Part shown: positions 17,494 to 25,768 of the stretch, piece by piece
How positions within the stretch are numbered: position 1 is the first letter of the stretch
Layout of the letters: each line of letters starts with the position of its first letter
Assembly (NCBI GenBank): GCA_963747345.1
Contig: CAVVFA010000030.1
Coordinates: 346,198-410,197, forward strand
DNA: 64,000 nt
Reading direction: 5' to 3'
DNA from: GCA-2746795 sp963747345
GTDB lineage: Bacteria; Chloroflexota; Anaerolineae; Promineifilales; Promineifilaceae
The notes under the pieces: model-generated
What the model saw: the letters and a program-made list of their open reading frames with translations, nothing else
Database searches by the model: none
What the model was told of the DNA's origin: nothing
Made by a program: the position numbers and the translations under genes

Positions 17494-20106
17494 TTAATTG
17501 CCGACAACCTCAGCTTGTGCTTCCGCCCAACGGCCGTTTAAGTCAGCCATAATGTCGTCAAATGTTTCATCTGTGGCCCCACGAGCGGCGTCTACAATGC
17601 GTTGCTTGAATGCCGGATCCCACAAGCCAACTTCAGCTTCATTGTCAATGTTATCCAGCCACCCTTCTTCTCCAGCAGGAGCAGGGTTTGCTTGAATATA
17701 CTCCACATCCAAGGCTGCAAATGCTTGCAGTTGGGGCGGCAGTTCGCTGCCTTTGACCGGTGGAATGCCACCCTGGTCATAAGCAAAGCCAGATTCATTG
17801 ATAAACCAATCTATCCAGGCACGCGCTGCTTCTTTGTTTTCTGAATGGATGTTGATACCTAGATTGTAGTCACCACCAGCCCCGGCACAGACGGTACCAT
17901 CCATATTAGAGGGGAAGGGCATATAGCCGATATCGTCGGGGTTAGCGGCAGCATCTTGCATCTGCACAATCGCCCATGAACCTAGAACCATCGCCCCAAT
18001 CTCTCCATTGCCAATGGCTGGTTTGGAGGATTCCCAATCGGTAGTGGTGGGGTCTTCTTCCGTCAACCCTTCAGCAACTAGGTCGTACATTAGTTTGTAG
18101 ATGGTGTAATGAGGTTGACCTTCAGTGAAAGGTTCGGCCGTGTGAACGAGCGAATTCGCAAAATCGGGATCACAACTTACGGATTCACGTTGTCCTTCCC
18201 ATTGTACCAACGGCCAACCGGCGGCATAGTTGGTGTAGTAAGGTATCGCGTCGGTATTATCTTTAATCTTGTGCATCGCTTCCAGGAACGCTTCTGACGT
18301 CGTTGGCATTTCGGTGATACCGGCTTCTGCAAACACAGCTTTGTTGTAAACGATACCTTGCGCATTACCTGTGATATTGATGCCATATACATTGCCATCA
18401 TAGGCTTTTTGAGTCATAAAGTTGTAAATGGGATCTAGTTCTTCAAGGGTTCCCAATGGCTCAAAGAAGGCTGGCAGTTCATCTAGGGAAACGGTATTCG
18501 GGATCATTAAGACATCACCGTATTCTTCGGTGTTCATACGGATGCTGACTTCGCCTTCATAATCGGTGACTGCTTCAAACTCAATCTCGACATTGGGATA
18601 GATTTCGTTGAACCGTTCTGCATAGTCAACAAAAACAGTGTCTACGATGTCTGTCCGGTGGTTCAAAAAGACGATAGTGCCAGAAACATCTTCGTTTACA
18701 GCCATTTCTTCTTCAACGACTTCGGCTGCCGGAACAGGCTCGGCATCACCGACAACCTCAGCTTGAGCTTCCGCCCAACGGCCGTTTAAGTCAGCCATAA
18801 TATCGTCAAATGTTTCATCTGTGGCCCCACGAGCGGCGTCTACAATGCGTTGCTTGAATGCCGGATCCCACAAGCCAACTTCAGCTTCATTGTCAATATT
18901 GTCCAGCCATCCTTCTTGTCCAGCGGGAGCGGGATTGGTTTGGATATATTCCACATCCAAATCAGCAAATGCTTGCAACTGCGGCGGCAGTTCACTGCCT
19001 TTGAGCGGCGGAATACCACCCTGGTCATAAGCAAAGCCAGATTCATTAACAAACCAATCTACCCAGGCACGCGCTGCTTCTTGGTTTTCTGAATGGATAT
19101 TGATACCTAGATTATAATCACCACCAGCGCCAGCACAGACCGTGCCATCGACATTGGACGGGAATGGCATGTAGCCGATGTCATCAGGGTTATCGGCGGC
19201 ATCTTGCATCTGCACAATAGCCCAAGACCCCAAGACCATTGTCGCAACTTCACCCTTACCAATAGCTGGTTTAGAAGATTCCCAATCAGTAGTGGTCGGG
19301 TCTGCTTCAGTCAACCCTTCAGCCACCAAGTCATACATCAATTTGTAGATAGTGTAATGCGTCGTCCCTTCAGCAAACGGCGCTTCAGTAAATACCATCT
19401 CATTGGCGAAATTGGGGTTACAACTGACAGATTCACGTTGGCTTTCCCATTGAACCAACGGCCAGCCTGCGGCATAGTTGGTGTAGTAAGGTATGGCATC
19501 GGTGTTGTCTTTAATCTTGTGCATCGCTTCCAAAAACGCTTCTGGCGTGGTTGGAAGATCGGTGATACCCGCTTCGGCAAATACAGCTTTGTTGTAGACA
19601 ACACCTTGAGCGTTACCCGTTATATTGATGCCATAAACGTTGCCATCGTAGGCTTTTTGAGTGACAAAGGTGTATATCGGATCAAGTTCTTCAACGGTTC
19701 CTAAGGGCACAAAGAAGTCTGGTAATTCGTCTTGAGACACGGAATTGGGAATCATCAAGACGTCGCCATATTCTTCGGTGTTCATGCGAATGCTGACTTC
19801 CCCTTCATAATCGGTGACAGCTTCAAATTCAATTTCGATATTGGGGTAGATTTCGTTGAACCGTTCTGCGTATTCAACAAAAACGGTGTCTACGATGTCT
19901 GTCCGGTGGTTCAAAAAGACGATCTTGCCGGATATATCTTCTGCTGCCATCGGTTCTTCTGTTGGTTCTTCTACAACTGCGGCTTCTGCGGTGGGTTCTG
20001 TGGCTTCTGGGGTAACGGCCGTTTCCTCAGCCCCACCGCCGCAAGCTGCCACCAGCAAAGCAACAAATAACAAAGATAAGATAAGAAATAGTTTGGTCGA
20101 TTTCAT
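17494..20106 (-). CDS. Double-length sugar-binding lipoprotein, tandem fused SBP domains
   Basis: An 870-residue extracellular solute-binding protein. The signal peptide ends in a lipobox (LLVAACGGG), followed by an acidic Pro/Thr/Glu linker. Two nearly identical SBP domains follow, offset by 416 residues; both begin with (D)SG.IVFLNHRTDIVDTVF and both end in DDIMADLNGRWAEAQAEVVG. The second lacks a signal peptide and is joined through an EPVPAAEVVEEEMAVNED linker. The 1248-bp DNA repeat is diverged at scattered sites, so it is not a simple assembly duplicate. It should capture the operon's oligosaccharide and deliver it to the two permeases. Single-domain family members are about 430 residues. 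Confidence 0.93.
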   Translation of the reverse strand: MKSTKLFLILSLLFVALLVAACGGGAEETAVTPEATEPTAEAAVVEEPTEEPMAAEDISGKIVFLNHRTDIVDTVFVEYAERFNEIYPNIEIEFEAVTDYEGEVSIRMNTEEYGDVLMIPNSVSQDELPDFFVPLGTVEELDPIYTFVTQKAYDGNVYGINITGNAQGVVYNKAVFAEAGITDLPTTPEAFLEAMHKIKDNTDAIPYYTNYAAGWPLVQWESQRESVSCNPNFANEMVFTEAPFAEGTTHYTIYKLMYDLVAEGLTEADPTTTDWESSKPAIGKGEVATMVLGSWAIVQMQDAADNPDDIGYMPFPSNVDGTVCAGAGGDYNLGINIHSENQEAARAWVDWFVNESGFAYDQGGIPPLKGSELPPQLQAFADLDVEYIQTNPAPAGQEGWLDNIDNEAEVGLWDPAFKQRIVDAARGATDETFDDIMADLNGRWAEAQAEVVGDAEPVPAAEVVEEEMAVNEDVSGTIVFLNHRTDIVDTVFVDYAERFNEIYPNVEIEFEAVTDYEGEVSIRMNTEEYGDVLMIPNTVSLDELPAFFEPLGTLEELDPIYNFMTQKAYDGNVYGINITGNAQGIVYNKAVFAEAGITEMPTTSEAFLEAMHKIKDNTDAIPYYTNYAAGWPLVQWEGQRESVSCDPDFANSLVHTAEPFTEGQPHYTIYKLMYDLVAEGLTEEDPTTTDWESSKPAIGNGEIGAMVLGSWAIVQMQDAAANPDDIGYMPFPSNMDGTVCAGAGGDYNLGINIHSENKEAARAWIDWFINESGFAYDQGGIPPVKGSELPPQLQAFAALDVEYIQANPAPAGEEGWLDNIDNEAEVGLWDPAFKQRIVDAARGATDETFDDIMADLNGRWAEAQAEVVGN

Positions 20107-20369
20107 TATATTTTCTCCTCCGAGAGAAAATTCAGATAAGCTTCAAAAAGCCTGTCGCTAAATTTCAAGGAATTATCTATACTAGAAAGTAAGAAAGGTT
20201 TGTTTTATTGGAATGGGCGCTTGTCGATCATGCCATAAGCAAATCTCCTCTTAATCAACACCTTCCTGAAAGTTTGGTCGCTGGCGGGAAGGTGTTACTT
20301 TTTCAGTTACAAGTAGCGGGTTGCAAGTGGTGAGTTATTCGCCACCCGCAACCTGCTACTTGCCACGTT
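20107..20369. other. Intergenic region upstream of the SBP gene with a period-7 hairpin
   Basis: A GGAGGAGAA ribosome site lies just upstream of the SBP start. At 20305-20365 a hairpin is made of heptads: TACAAGT AGCGGGT TGCAAGT GGTGAGT, then the complementary CACCCGC AACCTGC TACTTGC. It follows the GH130 stop codon (20370, minus strand) and could act as a terminator or processing site. An imperfect pair AACACCTTCC/GGAAGGTGTT lies at 20259-20296. No ORF of interest. Confidence 0.6.
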
Positions 20370-21368
20370 TTACACGCTGTTATTCTTCACAAAATCCACA
20401 ATCTCATCCACATAACCAAAAGCCATAGCGACTGAGGTATCGGCTGCGCCGTAATATAAAGCAATGCGACCAGTATCAGCATCGGCTAAAGCGGCGCAGG
20501 GGAAAGCCACGTTAGGCACATCGCCGGTACGTTCATAAGGGGCTTGCGGGGCCAGCAAGTAGGGCTCGCCGCGATAAAGCACTTTCCACGGTTGTTCCAA
20601 ATCCAGCAAAGCCGCGCCAAAACTGTAAACGAAACCGTTGCAAGAGGTAAGTACACCGTGATAAATGAGCAACCAGCCTTCGCTGGTTTCAATGGGAATG
20701 GGGCCAGCGCCAATCTTGGTCGATTGCCAGCCATTGGTGGTTCCCATGACAAAACGATGACGACCCCAATGGGTCATGTCGGGGCTTTCGCTGTAGTAGA
20801 TGTCGCCAAATGGGGTGTGGCCGTTGTCACTGGGGCGGCTGAGCATAGCGTATTTGCCATTAATTTTGCGCGGGAATAAGACGCCGTTGCGGTTAAAGGG
20901 CAGATAGGCATTTTCCATCTGGTAGAAAGTTTCAAAGTCGTAGGTGTAGCCCACGCCGATGGTAGGGCCGTGGTAGCCGTTGCACCAGGTGACGTAATAG
21001 CGGTCTTCTAACCAGACAACACGCGGATCATAGGCGTATTCAAACTCGTTAATTTCAGCGGCCGAGGGGGTGTGGGGATCGGGCAAAAAGCTGAGGCGTT
21101 CGTTTGTAATGTCCCAATTAATGGCATCATCGCTGACACCACGATGGAGCTGCATCTGGCGCGTTTTGCTATCACAGCGGAAAACGCCAGCAAAGCCAGC
21201 GCCATACGGCACGACGGCGCTGTTGAAGATGCTGTTGCTGCTGGGAATATGATCGTGGAGAATGATGGGGTTCTGGTCAAAACGCCAGACGACATCGCTG
21301 CTGCCGGGCTGCCGTTCTTGCCAGGGTATGTTGGGCAATGATTGCCCGATGATGGTTGTTTTGCTCAT
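20370..21368 (-). CDS. GH130 family beta-mannoside phosphorylase
   Basis: A protein of about 332 residues with the GH130 five-bladed propeller pattern: FNSAVVPYGAGFAGVFRCD, YDPRVVWLEDRYYVTWCNGYHGP, LFPRKINGKYAMLSRPSD, GAGPIPIETSEGWLLIYHGV and IALYYGAADTSVAMAFGYV. GH130 enzymes phosphorolyse beta-1,4-mannosyl bonds to mannose-1-phosphate and the remaining sugar. The short N-terminus looks more like subgroup 2 (mannooligosaccharide or Man-GlcNAc phosphorylases) than subgroup 1, but this is uncertain. The ATG at 21368 follows GGAGAAATC. It lies between lacI and the SBP gene. The partner epimerase (14085-15302) would provide Man-Glc. Confidence 0.92.
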   Translation of the reverse strand: MSKTTIIGQSLPNIPWQERQPGSSDVVWRFDQNPIILHDHIPSSNSIFNSAVVPYGAGFAGVFRCDSKTRQMQLHRGVSDDAINWDITNERLSFLPDPHTPSAAEINEFEYAYDPRVVWLEDRYYVTWCNGYHGPTIGVGYTYDFETFYQMENAYLPFNRNGVLFPRKINGKYAMLSRPSDNGHTPFGDIYYSESPDMTHWGRHRFVMGTTNGWQSTKIGAGPIPIETSEGWLLIYHGVLTSCNGFVYSFGAALLDLEQPWKVLYRGEPYLLAPQAPYERTGDVPNVAFPCAALADADTGRIALYYGAADTSVAMAFGYVDEIVDFVKNNSV

Positions 21369-21381
21369 GATTTCTCCTGAA

Positions 21382-21445
21382 AATAAACTTCCCGGAAGCT
21401 GCTTACAATCCTGTCTATCTGTAACCAAACTTCCGGGAAGTTGGT
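21382..21445. terminator. Paired CTTCC.GGAAG inverted repeats between lacI and GH130
   Basis: Two copies of an AACTTCC/GGAAGTT dyad lie at about 21387-21402 and 21428-21443, right after the LacI stop codon. Each can fold alone, and they can pair with each other. This is either a transcription attenuator or an operator pair for the LacI protein. Confidence 0.45.
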
Positions 21446-22492
21446 TTAGTCGTTAATATTTGCCACTGAATCGCGTTCGATGAGGTTGGGTTGAATGACT
21501 GATTTAACGTATCCGGCTTCTGGGTATTGAATACGGTTACTTAATAATTGTGCCGCCAGTCGCCCCATGCCCATTTTGTCCACACGCATGGTGGTAAGGG
21601 CGGGATGGACGAGATGGGCTAGTTGAATGTTGTCGAAGCCCACGACCGACAAGTCTTGCGGAATACTCAGCCCCAATCTTTGTGCTGCCCGCATGACCGA
21701 AATAGCAACCTCATCATTGGCACAGAAAACGGCCGTTATCCGTTCATTCTCGCGCAAAAAAGCCTCAGCCACCGGGGCCGCACTGTCCAAATTATGATAG
21801 CAGTCTACAAATTCTGGCGTTAACCCATGCTCTTGCATAGCACGCAGATAGCCACTCCGCCGTTCCTGGATGCTGGGGTAGCCCTGTGGGGTACTGCCTA
21901 CGATGGCGATTTGCCGATGACCGTTTTGAATCAGATGCAGTGTGGCTCGATAGGCACCTGCTTCATTGTCCGTCACCACGGCGTCATACTGCTCATCTTC
22001 GGCATACGCATCCACCAACACGATGGGCTGGTTTTGCTTTTGCAGCACCTGTGTCACCGCCTCATTAAGCTGAATGCCCACAAATAACAAGCCGTCGGCC
22101 GACTGTTCTTTGAGCAAACGCGGCGCTTCCAGTGGGTTATTTTGTTCGTCTACCGGCAGTTGGGCGTAAAACAAATTGATGTTTTGGGCACGGCAGTGAG
22201 ATTCAATGCCAGACAAAACAGGGGCGTAAAACTGGTTAGTTTCGGGCGGATCGTTGGGACGCACTTTGAAGATGAGACCGATGCTGCTGAAAAACGGCCG
22301 TTCATTCGTTTTAGTCGGTGAAAAAATATAACCCAGCGCCGAGGCACTATCGAGAACCCGTTGGCGGGTGGCGGGACTAATGCCCGGCTTGTCGCGCAGC
22401 ACCAGGGAAACGGTAGCTGGGGAAACGCCGCTCTCCCGCGCTATGTCTGTCATGGTGATTTTTGTGGAATCAACTGCGCCATTTTCGTTCAT
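21446..22492 (-). CDS. LacI-family transcriptional regulator
   Basis: A 348-residue LacI/GalR repressor. The N-terminal helix-turn-helix reads MTDIARESGVSPATVSLVLRD, with hinge helix TRQRVLDSASALGY. The periplasmic-binding-like sensor domain includes FFSSIGLIFKV, GLLFVGIQ, AVVTDNEAGAYRAT, AIVGSTPQGYPS and SVVGFDNIQLAHLVHPALTTMRV. It is first in the mannoside operon and probably represses it until a mannoside binds. The operator is not certain; GTAAA-ATA-TTTAC at 22558-22570, about 65 bp upstream, is one candidate. Confidence 0.95.
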   Translation of the reverse strand: MNENGAVDSTKITMTDIARESGVSPATVSLVLRDKPGISPATRQRVLDSASALGYIFSPTKTNERPFFSSIGLIFKVRPNDPPETNQFYAPVLSGIESHCRAQNINLFYAQLPVDEQNNPLEAPRLLKEQSADGLLFVGIQLNEAVTQVLQKQNQPIVLVDAYAEDEQYDAVVTDNEAGAYRATLHLIQNGHRQIAIVGSTPQGYPSIQERRSGYLRAMQEHGLTPEFVDCYHNLDSAAPVAEAFLRENERITAVFCANDEVAISVMRAAQRLGLSIPQDLSVVGFDNIQLAHLVHPALTTMRVDKMGMGRLAAQLLSNRIQYPEAGYVKSVIQPNLIERDSVANIND

Positions 22493-22557
22493 TTACGAAA
22501 CTTTTATCCCTTTGAATAAAAACATGTAAGAGCAAGCCTAATATGTTGTCCAGTTTA

Positions 22558-22570
22558 GTAAAATATTTAC
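22558..22570. promoter_or_regulatory. Candidate LacI-type operator
   Basis: The dyad GTAAA-ATA-TTTAC lies upstream of the lacI start in an AT-rich stretch. LacI-family operators are often GTAAA-centred palindromes with a central CG, which is missing here, so support is weak. Confidence 0.3.
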
Positions 22571-22700
22571 AAAAAGTCAACATTATTTTTATTAAAGTTT
22601 TTAGTTACGAGAGAACGGCCGTTACCCCGCCATATTCAGACTCAATCTCCTACCGCCAAGGGTGGCGAAAAACTAATAACATGAACGAAAACGGCCGTTT

Positions 22701-23033
22701 TTACCCCACCTCAATAAACGCATCCATCCCCAAAGCAAAGGCAATCGCTTGATCCACTTTTGTCATTTGGTCAGGCGATAAAATGGTAATAAGGGAGCCG
22801 AGGTTGGCTTTGGGGATGGTTTGCAAGTTGTCGAAGTTTGCCGCACAGTCTGTGAGTAGCCCATCGGCCGGGGAAAGGAAAACTTCGGAGGGGATGTGGC
22901 GCACAGTGGTGGTGATGGGGGCAATGGTGACAGCGTGCAGCACCGAAATGGCAGAACTGCGCGTTAGCAGCAACACGGGTCGTCGTTTATCGGGCTGTTT
23001 GAATGTGTACCATCTTACTTCGCCACGTTCCAT
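22701..23033 (-). CDS. MazF/PemK-type toxin
   Basis: A 110-residue protein matching the MazF/PemK family of mRNA endoribonucleases: the start GEVRWYTFKQPDKRRPVLLLTRSSAI carries the conserved G-(E/D)-V and RPVL pattern; TIAPITTTVRHIPSEVFL and CAANFDNLQTIPKANLGSLI follow, with the usual order of catalytic Arg and Thr. It overlaps the antitoxin gene by about 19 bp, the usual arrangement. It probably cleaves cellular mRNA when the antitoxin is lost; the target sequence is unknown. The 3' end contains an AACGGCCGTT just after the stop, at 22690. Confidence 0.9.
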   Translation of the reverse strand: MERGEVRWYTFKQPDKRRPVLLLTRSSAISVLHAVTIAPITTTVRHIPSEVFLSPADGLLTDCAANFDNLQTIPKANLGSLITILSPDQMTKVDQAIAFALGMDAFIEVG

Positions 23034-23263
23034 TCATCCCCCCATGCCTGCTCTTCTGTCCAGCCATCAAATTCTCCAGCTTCCACAGGCTGCCGCAGGT
23101 AGCCTGCCGTGTGCTGTTGTTCCAACTGGGCGATGCTGTAATGGCGCAAGGCTTCTTCTAGCGCTTGCCGCATGAAAGCGGAACGGTTTGACCCTTCTGC
23201 TTTGACAACCACGTCAACTTGCGCGAGAAGGTCTTCATTTATCGTCATTTGCACGGTTTTCAT
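23015..23263 (-). CDS. Ribbon-helix-helix antitoxin
   Basis: A short protein of about 82 residues. The N-terminal RHH domain (MKTVQMTINEDLLAQVDVVVKAEGSNRSAFMRQALEEAL, read as separate strand, helix A and helix B) binds DNA. The acidic tail (AGEFDGWTEEQAWGDEW) is the likely MazF-binding part. The start is set at the Met before KTVQMTI, because RHH proteins begin with this strand; more upstream Met codons overlap the operator. It is transcribed with the toxin and probably represses its own promoter through the palindrome at 23281-23304. Confidence 0.88.
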   Translation of the reverse strand: MKTVQMTINEDLLAQVDVVVKAEGSNRSAFMRQALEEALRHYSIAQLEQQHTAGYLRQPVEAGEFDGWTEEQAWGDEWNVAK

Positions 23264-23280
23264 CATCATTATCACCATAA

Positions 23281-23304
23281 GTATGTGGATAGTTATCCAC
23301 ATAC
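23281..23304. promoter_or_regulatory. Palindromic operator of the toxin-antitoxin operon
   Basis: GTATGTGGATA-GT-TATCCACATAC is a dyad with two perfect 11-bp arms and a 2-bp centre, ending about 18 bp upstream of the antitoxin start. The position and size fit an RHH antitoxin operator. It also lies 70 bp upstream of recD2 on the other strand, so it could affect that gene too. Confidence 0.75.
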
Positions 23305-23373
23305 TATGTCACATGCCAGGCCTTTGTCAACCCAATTCGCCAGCCACCCCTTATCCACATTACAATACAAACC

Positions 23374-25677
23374 ATGACCAGCGAAGATCAAATCAGCGGC
23401 TCCGTGGAGCGCATCACCTACTACAACGAGGAAAACGGTTACTCCGTTATCCGGCTTAAGCCCGATACACGCGGGATGCTGCCGTTTAAATACGCCAGCG
23501 GCCGGGATGAATTGATCACAGTGGTGGGCAATCTGCCGGAGGTCCAGCCAGGAGAATGGCTCAAACTCAGCGGCAAATGGGCCGCTCACAGCAAACACGG
23601 CCGCCAGTTTCAGGCTGAGTTTTGTGAGCAATCACTGCCCGCCACCACCGAAGGCATCAAACGCTACCTCGGCTCCGGCATGATTCGCGGCGTGGGCAAG
23701 GTGATGGCCGAACGCATCGTGGATCGCTTTGGCGAGGAGACGCTGGACATCATCGACTATCAGCCGCAAGAATTGCTCAAAGTGCTGGGCATTGGCAAAG
23801 CACGGGTGGACAGCATCGCCAAATCGTGGGAGCAGCAGCGAGCCATCAAGGACGTGATGATTTTTCTGCAATCCCACGGCGTTTCCACCACCCTGGCGAC
23901 CAAAATTTACAAGCAGTATGGCGACACCTCGCTGGCGGTGGTGCAAAATACGCCTTATCGACTGGTGAATGATGTGTATGGTATTGGCTTTAAAACGGCC
24001 GATAAAATTGCGCAGGCGCTCGGTCTGGCGGCGGATGATCCTGGGCGCATTGAGGCGGGCGTAGCCTACACGCTCAACCGCATGGCGGAGGAAGGCCACG
24101 TCTACATGCCGCAGGAGGAACTGGAGCCAGAAGCGGCGGAGATTTTGGGTCTGGAAACGGAGAAGATTGCGAAGGTGATTGATTCGCTGGAGACGAGTGA
24201 TTTTATTAAGCGGGAGACGCTTAAATACGAAATCAGAGGGCAGAAGGCAGAAGGGCAGCCTTCGACAGGCTCAGAGAAGGCTTCCCAATCTCCAATCTCC
24301 AATCTCCAATCTCAAGTGGTTAGGGAGGAACGTGCAGTTTATCTGACGCCGTTTTACTATTCGGAGATTGGGGTGACGAGGCGGGTGGAGCAGATGATTG
24401 GGCATCCGACGAGCCGGTTGAAAGGGATGAAGATTAAAGAACAAAGATTAAAGGAGGGTGGACAATCTTCTAATTTATCTGAACAACAGATGATGGCGGT
24501 GGAAACGGCCGTTTCCCACAAAGTCACCATTCTCACCGGCGGGCCAGGCACAGGCAAAACGACAACCCTGCGCACCCTGCTCGACCTGCTCGACGCCAAC
24601 GGACGCACCTACGCCCTGGCTTCACCCACCGGACGTGCCGCCAAACGCCTCACCGAAACCACCGGCCGCGAAGCCAAAACCATCCATCGCCTGCTGGAAT
24701 TTAATCCCGGCGAAGGTTTTGGCCGCAGCGACGAAAACCCGCTGGATGTAGACATGGTGGTCATCGACGAAGCGTCCATGCTCGATTTAGTGCTCGCCAA
24801 CAACCTGCTCAAAGCCATCGCCCCCGACACCCATTTACTGCTCGTCGGCGACATCGACCAACTGCCCAGCGTGGGCGCAGGTGATGTATTGGGCGATTTA
24901 ATCGCGTCAGAGCGCGTGGCTGTCATTCGCCTGGAGACAATTTTCCGGCAGGCGGCCAACTCGCTCATCATCAGCAATGCCCACCGCATCAACCAGGGAC
25001 GCATCCCCGAAACCGAACCGTCGGACCCCAATGGGCCACCCTCTGATTTCTACATTTTCATCAAGGAAGACCCCGACGAAGCGGCGGCGCTCCTGGTGGA
25101 AGTGGTGCAAAAGCGAATTCCCGACAAATTCGGCCTGGATCCGCTGGACGATATTCAGGTCTTGTCGCCGATGTATAACGGCAGTATGGGCGTGAGTAAT
25201 CTCAACTTGCTCCTGCAAGCCACCCTCAATCCGCTCAACGGCAAAAAGCAGGAACGGCGCTTGGGCGGGCGCGTCTTTCGCACGGGCGACAAGGTGATGC
25301 AAACGGTCAACAACTACGACAAAAATGTCTACAACGGCGACATTGGCCGCATCACCGCTATCGATCCCATTCAGCAAACGATGACGGTCAGCATCGACGG
25401 CGCACCGGTTTTCTACGACTTTTTGGAGGCGGATGAACTGGTTCACGCCTACGCCATTTCGGTGCATAAGAGCCAGGGGGCGGAGTATCCCTGTGTGGTG
25501 ATACCCGTGATGACGCAGCATTATATGATGTTGCAGCGCAATTTGTTGTACACGGCCGTTACTCGCGCCAAAAAACTCGCCATCCTGATGGGCACGCGCA
25601 AAGCCATCGCCATTGCCGTCAAAAACAACAAGACGACTGAGCGCCACACGGCTTTGGATTGGCGACTGAAACGATAG
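23374..25677 (+). CDS. recD2: RecD2-like ATP-dependent DNA helicase
   Basis: A 767-residue SF1B 5'-3' helicase. The N-terminal OB-like domain begins GSVERITYYNEENGYSVIRL; helix-hairpin-helix repeats follow (GIGKARVDSIAKSWEQ, VYGIGFKTADKIAQALGL). The motor has Walker A ILTGGPGTGKTTTL, Walker B DMVVIDEASMLDL, motif III VGDIDQLPSVGAGDVL, and C-terminal HKSQGAEYPCVV and YTAVTRAKK. It is the long RecD2/TraA type found without RecBC. Between the N-terminal part and the motor, 24240-24320 inserts a repeat-encoded stretch (PSTGSEKASQSPISNLQSQ), and 24428-24480 another AGATT/AATCTT-type stretch. Divergent from the toxin-antitoxin pair. Confidence 0.95.
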   Translation: MTSEDQISGSVERITYYNEENGYSVIRLKPDTRGMLPFKYASGRDELITVVGNLPEVQPGEWLKLSGKWAAHSKHGRQFQAEFCEQSLPATTEGIKRYLGSGMIRGVGKVMAERIVDRFGEETLDIIDYQPQELLKVLGIGKARVDSIAKSWEQQRAIKDVMIFLQSHGVSTTLATKIYKQYGDTSLAVVQNTPYRLVNDVYGIGFKTADKIAQALGLAADDPGRIEAGVAYTLNRMAEEGHVYMPQEELEPEAAEILGLETEKIAKVIDSLETSDFIKRETLKYEIRGQKAEGQPSTGSEKASQSPISNLQSQVVREERAVYLTPFYYSEIGVTRRVEQMIGHPTSRLKGMKIKEQRLKEGGQSSNLSEQQMMAVETAVSHKVTILTGGPGTGKTTTLRTLLDLLDANGRTYALASPTGRAAKRLTETTGREAKTIHRLLEFNPGEGFGRSDENPLDVDMVVIDEASMLDLVLANNLLKAIAPDTHLLLVGDIDQLPSVGAGDVLGDLIASERVAVIRLETIFRQAANSLIISNAHRINQGRIPETEPSDPNGPPSDFYIFIKEDPDEAAALLVEVVQKRIPDKFGLDPLDDIQVLSPMYNGSMGVSNLNLLLQATLNPLNGKKQERRLGGRVFRTGDKVMQTVNNYDKNVYNGDIGRITAIDPIQQTMTVSIDGAPVFYDFLEADELVHAYAISVHKSQGAEYPCVVIPVMTQHYMMLQRNLLYTAVTRAKKLAILMGTRKAIAIAVKNNKTTERHTALDWRLKR
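24240..24316. repeat. AATCTCC heptads and a second inverted repeat inside recD2
   Basis: Four AATCTCC units in one orientation (24286-24313) are preceded by a GGCAGAAGGGCAGCC/GGCTCAGAGAAGGCTTCC repeat. Together they encode about 25 residues rich in Ser, Gln and Asn in a linker of the helicase, without a frame break. Confidence 0.75.
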
Positions 25678-25768
25678 AAAACGGCCGTTTACCGGCAACT
25701 CGGTCTATATTTCCTGCGTAAAGATTAGCAATTGATTGTATTTGTAGAGGTGTAAAAAGGAGGTTGTG

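Noticed and set aside
17494..20106. SBP duplication as an assembly artefact
   Set aside because: The halves differ at many scattered positions, including silent ones and linker sequence, which a false duplication would not show. Long reads would still be useful.
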